Translations under genes and position numbers: made by a program
NCBI RefSeq assembly: GCF_000188155.2
Contig: NZ_KE124772.1
Span: forward strand, 1-64,000
Origin: Methylocystis sp. ATCC 49242
GTDB lineage: Bacteria > Pseudomonadota > Alphaproteobacteria > Rhizobiales > Beijerinckiaceae
Length of the DNA stretch: 64,000 nucleotides
Direction: 5' to 3'
Notes under the pieces: generated by a model
What the model was told of the DNA's origin: nothing
The model's database searches: none
Seen by the model: the letters and a program-made list of their open reading frames with translations, nothing else
Part shown: positions 36,149-45,986 of the stretch, one piece after another
Numbering within the stretch: the stretch's first letter is position 1
Layout: each line of letters starts with the position of its first letter

Positions 36149-39100
36149 ATGAATAAGTCGATCGGAAAGATCAATCCGGCCAGCGGCGTAGCGCCCATGG
36201 CAATCATGAATGGGCCGCGGCGACCGATTCGCTACCTAGCGAGCGAGGGTATACATGCCCGCGAGGTTAAAGGGATCACCCAGCTTGACGTGGCCCTACC
36301 GCCTGACTGGGTCTTCTATACAGGGTTACAATACTTTCCGGGGCACGACACTCCCATCGAGATGGACTTGATCATTCTGATGGATGATCGGGTTCTTCTC
36401 GTAGAAATTAAAGATTGGGCCCTAAAGATTAGGGTCGAGGGTGACAACTGGGTGGTTGGAAAGAGAAGTAGGCGTGGAAATCCGGCAAAGTTAGTGGCGG
36501 CCAAGGCCCGTAAGCTCAAGACCCTGCTGAACACGCGGTTGCCTCATGTGCCAGTGTATGTTGATTCTTGCGTCATTCTGACGGCAACCCCCGAGGTCCA
36601 GGCTTTGCCGCCAGGAGAGTCGCGGAGAGTTTTATCTTTAGCGCAGGCGTCTCACCTTGGTGATGTTGCAATAAGACGTAGTCACTTAGCGCAGCTCCAG
36701 CTCGGGCTAAAGGCGCCTCCGCTTTGGCAGTACGCGACACAATTCGACGAGGTATTCGGCGATAGAGCTTCGTTTCGGGCTCAGGAGGCCGAATTCGACG
36801 GGTTCCGTGTTACCGAGGAAAACGTTTTCATTCACCCAAACGGAGTGTGGTCAGAACATCGCGCCGAAGAGGCCGATCGCACCAACTCTACCGCGCTCTT
36901 GCGATGTTGGAACTTCGCGGCGCTCCCGCCGGCTTTGAACACACCTGCCGATCGAAGCTTTATAGCGGAACGTGAGCGCCGCGTCTTCGATCATTTGAAC
37001 GCGCTTGGAAGCTGGTTGGCGGATGGCGCGTCGGTGCTTCGGCCGATCAATAGCGCGGATGGCGATATCCCCACGGATCATTTTGATTTGCTCGCCCTAC
37101 CAGCGACTTGGACCCAGGTACCTCGGTTTGTGGAGAAGATTCGTGGCGAGATCGGCGAAGAGCAGGCCTTGGAGATCGTCGCCGAACTAGTGCGTATCGT
37201 CGCCGAGCTCCATGATCGGCAGATCGCGCATCGTGACATTGGCAGGCGCAACGTATGGATAGGCGGAGCCGCAAGGGTCGGCCTAACCGGTTTCGCTATC
37301 AGTCAGATCCCTTCGGACGCGTCAGTCGCCGACTGGCGCAAAACGCTTCAGGCTTATGCGCCCTTGATGCCCGAAGACCGCGATGAAGCCGCGAAGACAA
37401 ATGGTTTCCGTCGGGACGTCTATCAGGTTGGCGTTCTGGCCCGGGAAATATTCGGAGCAGTGACGGACACGCCAGACAAGGCCCCGGCGATGCCCCAATG
37501 GCTGGAGGATTGGCTCACGACCGCCACCGCGGCCGACCCGGCGGCAAGGTTTGCAACAGCACGCGCGATGGCGGACGATTTGGCTCGCCGCCGCAGCGAG
37601 AACCGGGGCGCCATCGCCGACACTTCTGAGCTCAATGCTTTCGAAAGCCGCGAGAATCCTTACGCCCGCTGGCCTCGCCAAGAGACCTTCCTCTCAGCGA
37701 CGGGAGATGTCTATCGATCCCTCGACGCAGGTGCCGACATTGTGGTCAAGATTTGGCCCGGGATGCGGCGCGGTGAAAGCTTGGAACTGGACTTGGCGCT
37801 GCTCCGCCTTCTTGAAGGGGCATCCCGACTAACCACCAGCCCGCTGGAAGGCTTTCCTAAGTACGAGTCGGTTGGCCTTCACGCGGTAGGCCCCTTCGTG
37901 ACCTACGGACTTGTCGAAGGAAGACCTCTAAATGATCTCAGTGACTTAACGCCGGCGGAAGGCATTGGTCTTTCTAGCCAGTTGCTGCGCGCGGTGCAGT
38001 CTCTCCACGCGTTGGGCTACTGTCACGGAGATCTGTCGCCCGCCAATATCCTCATCAGCGGACGCGGCGGTGCTGCACGGCTAACAATTATGGATCTCTT
38101 CGATCTCACTGCGGCAGGCGACGGGCGCAAACGAACAATCGAATTTTGTCCGGATGATCATGAGACCTGCGGCGAAATGCAGATCGACCGTTATGCCGCG
38201 GCCCTGATCGCCAAGAATTTGCTCACCCAATCCCGGGATCCCCGAGGGCAGGAAGCGCTCGATCAGTTGGAAGCCGTTGTCGTCTCCAGCGGCGCTGATC
38301 TTCTAGATTTTCCGATCCACTATTTGTCTCAGGCTGCGGCCAGGCTCGACGAACGTGCCGCACCAGTGTTCAAGATTTCCGTGCGCAGCGCGGTCGACCT
38401 CTCGCTGATCGATAGGTTGTTTACCGTGCGCAGGTTCGACGATGCGATTGTCCTGACGACTGACAAGCACGAACTAAGGCTAATAATGAAGGGTGACGTC
38501 GCCGTGGGGCTGGCGGTATCCCAACCAACCCACCGGTCACTCGAAGACGCCTCGTTAAACGGTGTCCGTGTCCGGCTATCCCTTGAAATTCGTTCTGGTG
38601 AACCGGAGGCCCTGGCCGAGCTCAAGCAATACCTCGACAACCTAACGGGCCTCGCCCGTCCGGGACCGACCTCACGGCCACCTCCTACAATCATAGCGCC
38701 GCCGGTATCGCGTGATGCATTTCCGGTCCGTCGCTACTGGCAGCGCGTCATCGAGCTTGAAGATGCCTTGCTACCGGAGCTGGAGATAACCAGCGATGGT
38801 GAAGCCATCGGACGGGGCGTGACATATTCCTGTGAGCGGCGGCGCGGAACGTTCGACTTTGACCCTTTGGACACCGTCGAAGTGTTCATCGGCGAGCGCA
38901 ACAAGCCGATCGGAAGCCTGGATTTGAAGGCATTTGGGGACGACACGGTGACCCTGAACAAAGAGCCGGACTGGCCCTTGAGCAAAGGTGATCGCGTCCG
39001 ACTCGTCAGCCGTCGTAGCCGGCAATCATTCGATCGCCGCCGCCGAGCGGTCGATCGGATTCTGAATGGCGAAAGCCAAGTGCGAGATCTGATCGACTAC

Positions 39101-40918
39101 TTTGATCCCTCCGCAAGCAAGAGCGCAATTACATACGACATCGAGGTAAAGAAGGAGGACCTTGAACCTTACGAGCTCAATCATGGCCAAGAGGCCGCGA
39201 TGATGAAGGTGCTTCGAGATGGCCCGGTTGGCTTGGTGCAAGGCCCTCCTGGAACGGGCAAAACCCACTTCCTCGCAGCCCTCGTCCATTGGTTGACCAC
39301 CAAGGGACGGGCCGAAAAAATCCTATTTGTCAGCCAATCCCACGAAGCGGTGAACGCGGCGCTAGAAAAGCTTATTGATCGTTTCAACGCCGAGAAGAAC
39401 AAGCTCCCGCTCTTGCGCATCGGCACCAAAGGGATCAGCGACAAGATCCGGCCGTATCACACCGATGCGTTACGCGAACGCTTCCGTGCCTCGTTCGATG
39501 GCGCTCTAAAGCAGCGGGTTTCCACCGCAGCGCGAGGCGCAGGAATCTCGCGGAAAATGGCGTATGCGGCTGTCGATATCGAGCGTCAATTGGGGGCTGT
39601 GTCGCGCCGGCTAGCGGTGCTTGAAACGTTAAACGATGAAAAAGTCGATCGCGAAGAGCAACGCGCGCGTGGTCGCATGCTTGCCTCTGCACAAAAGGCA
39701 TTCGCTTCGGCCGGAAAGCCCATCTTCGGGCGTCCAGCAGATCCCAAAGCGCATATGCAAGAGGTCGCGTCCGCCTATAGAGGATTGGCCGCCTCTGAGG
39801 ACGCCGCGCCCACTGACATGAGGGTTTTACTCGATCTCTTGAACCTTTCCCAAAGTTGGTTGTCGGCGTTGTCCACACGTCACAGGAATTTCGACGAGTT
39901 CTTAGCGAAGACCCGAGCGATCATCGCGGGTACCTGTGTAGGTGTTGGCCAAACATCTCTTCGCATCGATAACAATTCCTTCGACTGGGTGATCATCGAC
40001 GAGGCCGCCCGCTGCACTTCCGGCGAACTCAGCGTTGCCGCTCAGCTTGGTCGACGCGTGCTGTTAGTCGGTGACCACCTCCAACTCCTTCCGATGCTCG
40101 ACAATGGAGTTTTGCAGGAGCTGCGCCACTCTTTTCCCGGCATGTCGGACGACGTGCTGGCTAAGAGCGACTTTGAGCGTGCTTTCGCCTCCTCCTACGG
40201 CGCGGCCAACCACTCTGTCCTCAGCGAACAATACAGGATGGTCGAGCCGATCTGCGACTTAGTCACCGATATCTTCTATCGCCCGCATGGTGTGAGGCTT
40301 CACACCTCAAAAAAGCGCAAAGCCGATGAACGCTTCAATGACCGAATGCCCGAGCCGCTCAACGCCCAGATTGTTTGGCTTGATACCTCGGCTGATTCGC
40401 GGGCAAAGGAAACGCCGGACAGAAAGAAAAGCCATTCGAACGAGGCTGAGGTGGCCGCGATCATCTCGCTTCTGGACGTGATTGCCGCCGATGGGGAGAT
40501 GGTTTCGGCCTTGTCGCGAAGTGAGGAGGAAAAACCGATCGGAATCATCTGCATGTACGGCGCTCAACGCGAAGCGGTCGAAACGGCCATCGCTGAGCGG
40601 CCGTGGGAGGCCCAGTTTCGCAGGCTTCTGAAGGTTGATTCGGTCGACTCCTATCAGGGCAAGGAGAATACGATCGTCATCGTCTCGCTTTCCCGGACCA
40701 ACACGACCCGACAGGGCGGCCACGTGTCAATCCCAAATCGGGCCAATGTAGCGTTTTCACGCGCTAAGGAGCGGTTGATCATTGTTGGATCGGCTAAGTT
40801 CTGGAGCGACTTTAATGGGGACGATCCGATCCGCAAGACACTGAACTGGATTAGTGCGCGCGAGAAGAAAGACGGCGCGGCCAAGGTATTCGACGTAACG
40901 AAGGTATTCGCCCGATGA
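36149..40918 (+). CDS. NERD nuclease - double kinase - SF1 helicase fusion (candidate defence effector)
   Basis: 1589 residues in four parts. Residues 40-150 form a NERD (nuclease-related) domain with Asp73 in EMDLIIL and Glu86-x-Lys88 in LLVEIKDW. About 275-480 is a degenerate protein kinase: the catalytic loop HRDIGRRN (361-368) is kept, but the DFG aspartate is lost (LTGFA) and no VAIK lysine is seen. About 510-730 is a second kinase with Lys534 (VVKIW), HGDLSPAN (626-633) and Asp649 (IMDLFD), so it may be active. From about 1000 there is a UPF1/Dna2-like SF1 helicase: Walker [10 protein letters not shown] (1031-1039), Walker B VIIDEAAR (1284-1285), GDHLQLLP, QYRM, DSYQGKEN and NVAFSRAKERL. 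PglW and some BREX- or Pgl-related proteins join NERD and kinase, and other defence proteins join NERD or kinase to helicase, but I know of no named system with this exact order. The downstream gene overlaps it as ATGA. Confidence 0.85.
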   Translation: MNKSIGKINPASGVAPMAIMNGPRRPIRYLASEGIHAREVKGITQLDVALPPDWVFYTGLQYFPGHDTPIEMDLIILMDDRVLLVEIKDWALKIRVEGDNWVVGKRSRRGNPAKLVAAKARKLKTLLNTRLPHVPVYVDSCVILTATPEVQALPPGESRRVLSLAQASHLGDVAIRRSHLAQLQLGLKAPPLWQYATQFDEVFGDRASFRAQEAEFDGFRVTEENVFIHPNGVWSEHRAEEADRTNSTALLRCWNFAALPPALNTPADRSFIAERERRVFDHLNALGSWLADGASVLRPINSADGDIPTDHFDLLALPATWTQVPRFVEKIRGEIGEEQALEIVAELVRIVAELHDRQIAHRDIGRRNVWIGGAARVGLTGFAISQIPSDASVADWRKTLQAYAPLMPEDRDEAAKTNGFRRDVYQVGVLAREIFGAVTDTPDKAPAMPQWLEDWLTTATAADPAARFATARAMADDLARRRSENRGAIADTSELNAFESRENPYARWPRQETFLSATGDVYRSLDAGADIVVKIWPGMRRGESLELDLALLRLLEGASRLTTSPLEGFPKYESVGLHAVGPFVTYGLVEGRPLNDLSDLTPAEGIGLSSQLLRAVQSLHALGYCHGDLSPANILISGRGGAARLTIMDLFDLTAAGDGRKRTIEFCPDDHETCGEMQIDRYAAALIAKNLLTQSRDPRGQEALDQLEAVVVSSGADLLDFPIHYLSQAAARLDERAAPVFKISVRSAVDLSLIDRLFTVRRFDDAIVLTTDKHELRLIMKGDVAVGLAVSQPTHRSLEDASLNGVRVRLSLEIRSGEPEALAELKQYLDNLTGLARPGPTSRPPPTIIAPPVSRDAFPVRRYWQRVIELEDALLPELEITSDGEAIGRGVTYSCERRRGTFDFDPLDTVEVFIGERNKPIGSLDLKAFGDDTVTLNKEPDWPLSKGDRVRLVSRRSRQSFDRRRRAVDRILNGESQVRDLIDYFDPSASKSAITYDIEVKKEDLEPYELNHGQEAAMMKVLRDGPVGLVQGPPGTGKTHFLAALVHWLTTKGRAEKILFVSQSHEAVNAALEKLIDRFNAEKNKLPLLRIGTKGISDKIRPYHTDALRERFRASFDGALKQRVSTAARGAGISRKMAYAAVDIERQLGAVSRRLAVLETLNDEKVDREEQRARGRMLASAQKAFASAGKPIFGRPADPKAHMQEVASAYRGLAASEDAAPTDMRVLLDLLNLSQSWLSALSTRHRNFDEFLAKTRAIIAGTCVGVGQTSLRIDNNSFDWVIIDEAARCTSGELSVAAQLGRRVLLVGDHLQLLPMLDNGVLQELRHSFPGMSDDVLAKSDFERAFASSYGAANHSVLSEQYRMVEPICDLVTDIFYRPHGVRLHTSKKRKADERFNDRMPEPLNAQIVWLDTSADSRAKETPDRKKSHSNEAEVAAIISLLDVIAADGEMVSALSRSEEEKPIGIICMYGAQREAVETAIAERPWEAQFRRLLKVDSVDSYQGKENTIVIVSLSRTNTTRQGGHVSIPNRANVAFSRAKERLIIVGSAKFWSDFNGDDPIRKTLNWISAREKKDGAAKVFDVTKVFAR

Positions 40919-42306
40919 GCTCCACCACTTTCATCGTCGATACGGTCGGCTTTCGCGTGCCATGCCGTAGCTTTCACGTTCGCGCCAACGTCACTCGTGA
41001 TCGGCCATTGCCAGTCGTCGATGAATTCGTCCTACGCTTGCTTCGCATCTGCGGACAGTTAGCCCTCGAGCGAACGGCTGATTTCTTCGGGTTCACGCAA
41101 GTTGAAACCGAGAGAGTGGTGCGCGACTTGGTGACCAAGGATCTGTTAGTAGCAGAAGGCAACGAGCTGAGACTTTCAACAGCGGCCGCTGGTCTATTCC
41201 GCTCCAGCGCCGACGAAGAGCCGCGGCTGGTCGAGGTAGAACCTTGGATCGAAAATGTCTGGATCGATCTTGTTAGCCGCGGATTTGTCGCTCGGCCTCG
41301 CCAGCGCGCGTTCAGGAACTTAGTAGATGTGCCGCCAGCCGCCGGTGCGATCGACCTGCCCACGGAGTTCGCGCGAGCAGCGTTTGAGGAGAATTTTCGG
41401 GATTACGTCACGCATGTGCGCCGGCTTCGCGAGCCGGAACGGGTCAGTATCCATTCGATTGCGGGGGTAGAGTCTGACAGGTACGGCTCTATCATCGTCG
41501 CAGGCCGTAAAACCATGACGCTGGGAGATCGCGGCCCCAAGTTGGAGTTAGAGGGTGCTGCGGAGGCCTCCAGGCCTCAAATGCGGCAAATGATCCAAAG
41601 TCTCTCCAGCCAATACGGTCTCCTTCAGCAACCGCGTGCACAGGCGACGAGCCTCCTGGATTTCGAACGGCTATCTGGCGTCCAACTACGGAATTTCTTG
41701 GGTGCCAACCAAGAGTTCGATCTGGAGCGTTGGCATCAGGAGCGGCCGAGGTTCCAAGATGGATCGTGTGCCTGGATGGTGGGCGCGCCGTACATCGAAG
41801 CAAATGTCGAGGCGCTGGTTGGTCGCCTAAAGACAAAAAAACCGAGTCAGCTCAAGCCAGATATTCGGTGGCTGCGTCCAGGCGGCACCGCATGGGGCAT
41901 GACCGCTGATCTTGGCACCAGCCTGGAGCGCCTCCGGCAGTTGGTCGGGCTTCCGGATATTCCAAAGGCTTCGGGAACAACTTTGTTGATGCCAAAGGCG
42001 ACGTCCAGATTGGCTCACAAGAGCGTTGGTCGGCTCTTCGAGAGCGGTGAGGAGGCACCGACAAGACTTGGATCTGGCCTCGAAATACTCGTGGTTGGTC
42101 AAGCTGTGGCGATACTGCTAGTCCATGTCGTCTTGGATCGCCGAGAAACGGTTCCCCTCGGGATTATCGTTGATCACGCGAAGCTTGTCATGCGGCTGGA
42201 CGCTCAATTACGTGGAGAAAATTTGAAGGTCTGGGCGGCAAAGCGTGACAAAGGGGAATCCACTAGCATTTCTGCGTTACAGGAAAGCGAGAGTATCGAG
42301 GTTTAG
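40915..42306 (+). CDS. Partner of the NERD-kinase-helicase protein, unknown function
   Basis: 463 residues, translationally coupled to the preceding gene by an ATGA overlap. I do not recognise the family. Residues 35-95 (DEFVLRLLRICGQLALERTA, DFFGFTQVETERVVRDLV, TKDLLVAEGNELRLS) look like a winged helix domain. The middle (about 150-290) is mixed, and the C-terminal region (about 385-440) has a strongly hydrophobic strand-helix segment LVVGQAVAILLVHVVLDRRE followed by PLGIIVDHAKLVMRLD, more like a buried core than a membrane span. It could recognise DNA or regulate the large protein. Its conserved coupling to the fusion protein should be tested by gene neighbourhood. Confidence 0.75.
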   Translation: MSSTTFIVDTVGFRVPCRSFHVRANVTRDRPLPVVDEFVLRLLRICGQLALERTADFFGFTQVETERVVRDLVTKDLLVAEGNELRLSTAAAGLFRSSADEEPRLVEVEPWIENVWIDLVSRGFVARPRQRAFRNLVDVPPAAGAIDLPTEFARAAFEENFRDYVTHVRRLREPERVSIHSIAGVESDRYGSIIVAGRKTMTLGDRGPKLELEGAAEASRPQMRQMIQSLSSQYGLLQQPRAQATSLLDFERLSGVQLRNFLGANQEFDLERWHQERPRFQDGSCAWMVGAPYIEANVEALVGRLKTKKPSQLKPDIRWLRPGGTAWGMTADLGTSLERLRQLVGLPDIPKASGTTLLMPKATSRLAHKSVGRLFESGEEAPTRLGSGLEILVVGQAVAILLVHVVLDRRETVPLGIIVDHAKLVMRLDAQLRGENLKVWAAKRDKGESTSISALQESESIEV

Positions 42307-42513
42307 TCCGTTCGAATTCGATCTTATTTCGCAACGTTTTTCAATTCATAGGAGGTGACCCGACTGCAGAAATGAGATCTCCACTCCCAAACTTAGTTTC
42401 GAGCGCGCACGAAGGTCTGCTTACTGATCAAGGCTCAACTTCCGCTCATGTCGCATTTATGCCCTTCGGACTCTCTCAAGCTGACAATCTCGCCTGTTAC
42501 CAGCTTGCGCGCT

Positions 42514-44919
42514 TTATGCGGTTAGGAGCTCGCGTAGATCATCCGGCGTGTCTGTAAAAAGATCCGCTGCTGCTTCCAGACGCGCCACGTCGGCGTTGAA
42601 CTCCGCTCGACTCTCGCCCCCCAGAGTCGATGCGACCGTGGCCTTTACCTCCTCCACCCATTCGGCGGCTTCGGCACTGACGCCCGCGACGAGCGCCACC
42701 ATGTCCGCTGCTCCCAGCGCCATGTTCACTTCGCTGCCGCCGGCGGCGTTTGCCACGATGAGGGGTGGCGGCGGTGGCGTCGTTTCAACTGGAGGAAACG
42801 CCCGCGCCGCGCTGCTTAAAGCGTCAGACCCAGATCCGCCGTGAACGACGTCCGTCCTTTCGGCGCGGTCCGCATTGAGAAGATTTCGGGCGGCGACGAT
42901 TTCCGCTCGCAGCGACTTCGTCAGAACGTCCGATGGGTCCCCGCGTCGTATCAAGAAGCCGCGCGACTTTTTCACAACGGCGATCGACTGAGGCTCGGTT
43001 CGAAGCTTTTTGCAAAGCGCCGCCACCGGCTCATTGCTCGCCTCGTTCATCGCTGCGACGAAAGCCACGCGGAAGGACTCAGCCTCAACGAAGATTTTCT
43101 CTGCGGCCGCCATCACGCGCGCAAATGCCGCGTCGTGCTTCGCCCCACGTGCAGCAGACACGATCATCGCTCCCGCATCAGCCGACCAGTCCGACGAAAG
43201 GCCGTCAGTCCCTACATCCGGCACGCTCAGTTGAGCGCTGAAAGGCGCCGACGCCACGACCTTTCGCTTGTAGCCGCCATCCGTGAAGAAGTTGATCTTG
43301 GTTAAAACTGCCGCGTACTGACCACGTACCAGCAGCACCGACTTTTTACTGTCCAATCGGCGAAGGGCCTCCGGCGCCATCAGGGGCTCGAGCTCCCACC
43401 GCCCTTGCGTCGAGCGGCTCGCGCGGGGCATGCCGCCGACGAGGCTGCCGCCGCCGATCGAAGTGCCCCAGCCTTCTCGGCGAATATAATGCTTTCCGAT
43501 TTCGTCGGCGCAATATTTGGCGGTTGTTTCGTCGCCGACGCCGATCAAGAGCTTGACATCCATATTGCCAACGAGCATGTCTCGCGTCGGCTTGCCGTAG
43601 CGCACGTCCAATTGGGTCAGGCCTTGCGCGATGACCGCAATCTGAAACCCATAGCCCGCGACGAGCGGCGCGCGGTCTACGATTTCGGGCATGCGGCCGA
43701 ACTGATAGAATTCATCGAGCATCAAGAGAAGCTTGTGCGGCTCGTCGAGGCCAGGAAGATTCCGCAGCAGTACGTCGTGAACTTGTTGCACGAGCAGGCG
43801 CACGACTGCTTCGACCGAACCGAAATTGCCGACCGGCGTGCCGATCAGAATCGTGAACGGCTTGCGCCTCAGATCCGCGATGTTGAAGTCGCTGCGGCTC
43901 GTCGCATCGTCGACCAGCTTGTTGTTCCATCCATCGAGCGCAGTGACGATATGCGCCTCGAAGGACATGCGCTGCTTTTCCTCGCGGCCAATATGCTGCC
44001 GAAATTTGTCGGCCACGAACTCGTTGAGATCCGGCTCGGCGACGAGAATATCGGCCATCACGGCGGCAAGGCTACGGCCTCGGCTCATCATCCTAAGCGC
44101 AGATTTTATCGTGCGCTGGCCGTGCATCGTGTCGCTGTCGAGCACATAACCCAAGAGGCCGGCGAAGAGACCCCGCGCAGTTTCCGCCCAGTAAGAATCT
44201 CCTGTCGCCGGCGTGGGAATAAGGCTTCGCGCGATATTCGCCACATCGGTCGCCCTTTCCGGCCAAACCGAAACGAGATCAAGGGGGTTCCAACAGTGCG
44301 ATTGCGCCGAACCAGGCGAAAACAGGAAAACCCGCTGACCGATTGCCGCACGAGCGGCGCCAATTTCGACCCACATCTCGCGCTTTATGTCCAAGCCGAT
44401 CAAAGAGCCGCGCCATTCAAGCGCATTTGGGAGCACGAAGCCGACGCCCTTGCCGGCGCGCGTCGGCCCGTTCACATAGATGTGACTCGCGCCGCTGTAG
44501 CGCACGTCCTTGCCATTAAAGCGTCCAAGGAAAATTGAGTAGCCGGGCTCGCCGTTCAGCAAATCCGCTTTGCGCAGATCTTTGAGCGTCGCGAGTCTCG
44601 AGCCCCCGAGCGGCGGCCTTATCGAGCGAACGCCCTGAACAATCTGCATGGCGATGACGGCGATGACCACGACTGCGATCGTGGCGCCGAGCGTCGCCCG
44701 CGCGACCAAATTCTGGACGACTGGATCTCCCCACTCGCTTTGCGCGGCGCGCAAGGGCAAGAGCAGCTCAAATCCTCGGGTAAAACGCGTCCACAGCAGC
44801 CAGCTGTGCGTACGCCAGGCGACCGCCAGCGCGTAAGAGGCCTCCCAGAGAAGAAAGACGGCTGCGAAGGCGCAGAGCGCACCGAGGAGGTATAGGGGCC
44901 AGCGCATCGGTCCTCTCAC
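42514..44919 (-). CDS. virD4: VirD4/TraG-type coupling protein
   Basis: 801-residue inner-membrane ATPase that brings the relaxase-DNA complex to the T4SS channel. Two N-terminal membrane segments (about 8-30 and 75-95), Walker A VNGPTRAGKGVGFVLPNALE at about 150, Walker B LLLMLDEFYQFGRM near 410, and the C-terminal motif DVRYGKPTRDMLVGN. The last 180 residues are an extra, Ala/Glu-rich tail beyond the usual TraG length. The GTG at 44919 overlaps the virB11 stop; the ATG at 44907 is an alternative start. Last gene of the T4SS operon. Confidence 0.92.
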   Translation of the reverse strand: MRGPMRWPLYLLGALCAFAAVFLLWEASYALAVAWRTHSWLLWTRFTRGFELLLPLRAAQSEWGDPVVQNLVARATLGATIAVVVIAVIAMQIVQGVRSIRPPLGGSRLATLKDLRKADLLNGEPGYSIFLGRFNGKDVRYSGASHIYVNGPTRAGKGVGFVLPNALEWRGSLIGLDIKREMWVEIGAARAAIGQRVFLFSPGSAQSHCWNPLDLVSVWPERATDVANIARSLIPTPATGDSYWAETARGLFAGLLGYVLDSDTMHGQRTIKSALRMMSRGRSLAAVMADILVAEPDLNEFVADKFRQHIGREEKQRMSFEAHIVTALDGWNNKLVDDATSRSDFNIADLRRKPFTILIGTPVGNFGSVEAVVRLLVQQVHDVLLRNLPGLDEPHKLLLMLDEFYQFGRMPEIVDRAPLVAGYGFQIAVIAQGLTQLDVRYGKPTRDMLVGNMDVKLLIGVGDETTAKYCADEIGKHYIRREGWGTSIGGGSLVGGMPRASRSTQGRWELEPLMAPEALRRLDSKKSVLLVRGQYAAVLTKINFFTDGGYKRKVVASAPFSAQLSVPDVGTDGLSSDWSADAGAMIVSAARGAKHDAAFARVMAAAEKIFVEAESFRVAFVAAMNEASNEPVAALCKKLRTEPQSIAVVKKSRGFLIRRGDPSDVLTKSLRAEIVAARNLLNADRAERTDVVHGGSGSDALSSAARAFPPVETTPPPPPLIVANAAGGSEVNMALGAADMVALVAGVSAEAAEWVEEVKATVASTLGGESRAEFNADVARLEAAADLFTDTPDDLRELLTA

Positions 44920-45986
44920 GCCTTTCCGCCAAAGCCTCGGAAATAGATTTCCGCGACGCCGCGCGTCGGCCGACGGCGCAATTGAACCACCATCGGCACG
45001 ACCGAGCGGACATAATCCATGATTTCTGCCTTGCTAAGCTTGAGATCGGATTGCAGCGTCATCAGCGCCAGGCGCTCAAAGGCGCCGTAGCAGCTATCGG
45101 CGTGCAGCGTCGTCAGGGAGCCGGGATGGCCCGTGTTGACGGCCTGGAGGAAGGTTGCCGCCTCGGCGCCACGAATCTCGCCCAGAAGCAGCCGATCCGG
45201 CCGCAATCGTAGGCTTGATTCCAGCAGGTCTTGAACCGTCACCTGCGCCAGGCCCTGCCCGCCCTTGGAGGCGAGCAAGGACAACCAGTTCGGCTGCGGC
45301 GGTTGGAGCTCGCGCGTGTCTTCGATCGAGATCACGCGTTCGGCAGTTGGAACCTCTTTGAGTAGCGCGTTCAGAAAGGTCGTCTTGCCAGACGATGTTC
45401 CCCCCGAAATAATCATCGTCACGTGGTTATTGACGGCGAAGGCCAGCGCCTTTTGCACGCCCTCAGGCGTCACGTCCTGCAGCAACTCGGCAAGCTCGAT
45501 CTCGATCTCCGGATAGTGGTTCAGGTCCGCCTTGAGCGGCCCTCTCACCTTCACGCCTTCGAACGCGCCCATTCGGGCGTAGTCGGCGAGGCCGAGATTG
45601 GCGATCACCTGCTTGCGGATCGAAAACGCGCCGCCGGAAGGCGCCGCCGGCGCCAGCACCCCCTGAAATCTCTCCCCATGTGGCATCGCCGCCGACAACA
45701 GCGGCGTGGACGAGTTCACGGACTGCTGGGTGGTCGAGGCGACATGTTCGGCTAGGCGCCTGACAGCCGTTTCGGTCAATTCGGGAACCTCGAAACGCTC
45801 CATGCCGGGCTTGCCCAGCGCCTCGACCCACACTTCCCCCGGCCGGTTGACGCAGATCTCGATCACGTCAGGGTTTTGTAACCAGACCCGAATGGGCTCC
45901 GCCGCGTTCCGAAAGAACACCGGCAGGGTCTCCCAAAGCGGTATCTTGGTCGCGCCGCGGGCGCTTATTGGGGTGCTTGAGTTCAT
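44916..45986 (-). CDS. virB11: T4SS ATPase VirB11
   Basis: 356-residue hexameric traffic ATPase at the cytoplasmic face of the T4SS. N-terminal domain with DVIEICVNRPGEVWVE, linker, then Walker A SGGTSSGKTTFLNALL (195-202), Asp box SIEDTRELQ, Walker B-type LRPDRLLLGEIRGAEAATFL and the His box NTGHPGSLTTLHAD. Complete. The start lies 119 bases inside the end of virB10, which is unusually long for this operon. Confidence 0.95.
   Translation of the reverse strand: MNSSTPISARGATKIPLWETLPVFFRNAAEPIRVWLQNPDVIEICVNRPGEVWVEALGKPGMERFEVPELTETAVRRLAEHVASTTQQSVNSSTPLLSAAMPHGERFQGVLAPAAPSGGAFSIRKQVIANLGLADYARMGAFEGVKVRGPLKADLNHYPEIEIELAELLQDVTPEGVQKALAFAVNNHVTMIISGGTSSGKTTFLNALLKEVPTAERVISIEDTRELQPPQPNWLSLLASKGGQGLAQVTVQDLLESSLRLRPDRLLLGEIRGAEAATFLQAVNTGHPGSLTTLHADSCYGAFERLALMTLQSDLKLSKAEIMDYVRSVVPMVVQLRRRPTRGVAEIYFRGFGGKA

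Noticed and set aside
42307-42513. Possible small gene between the defence pair and virD4
   Set aside because: The only open frame runs into virD4 antisense and has no features; the two operons simply converge here.
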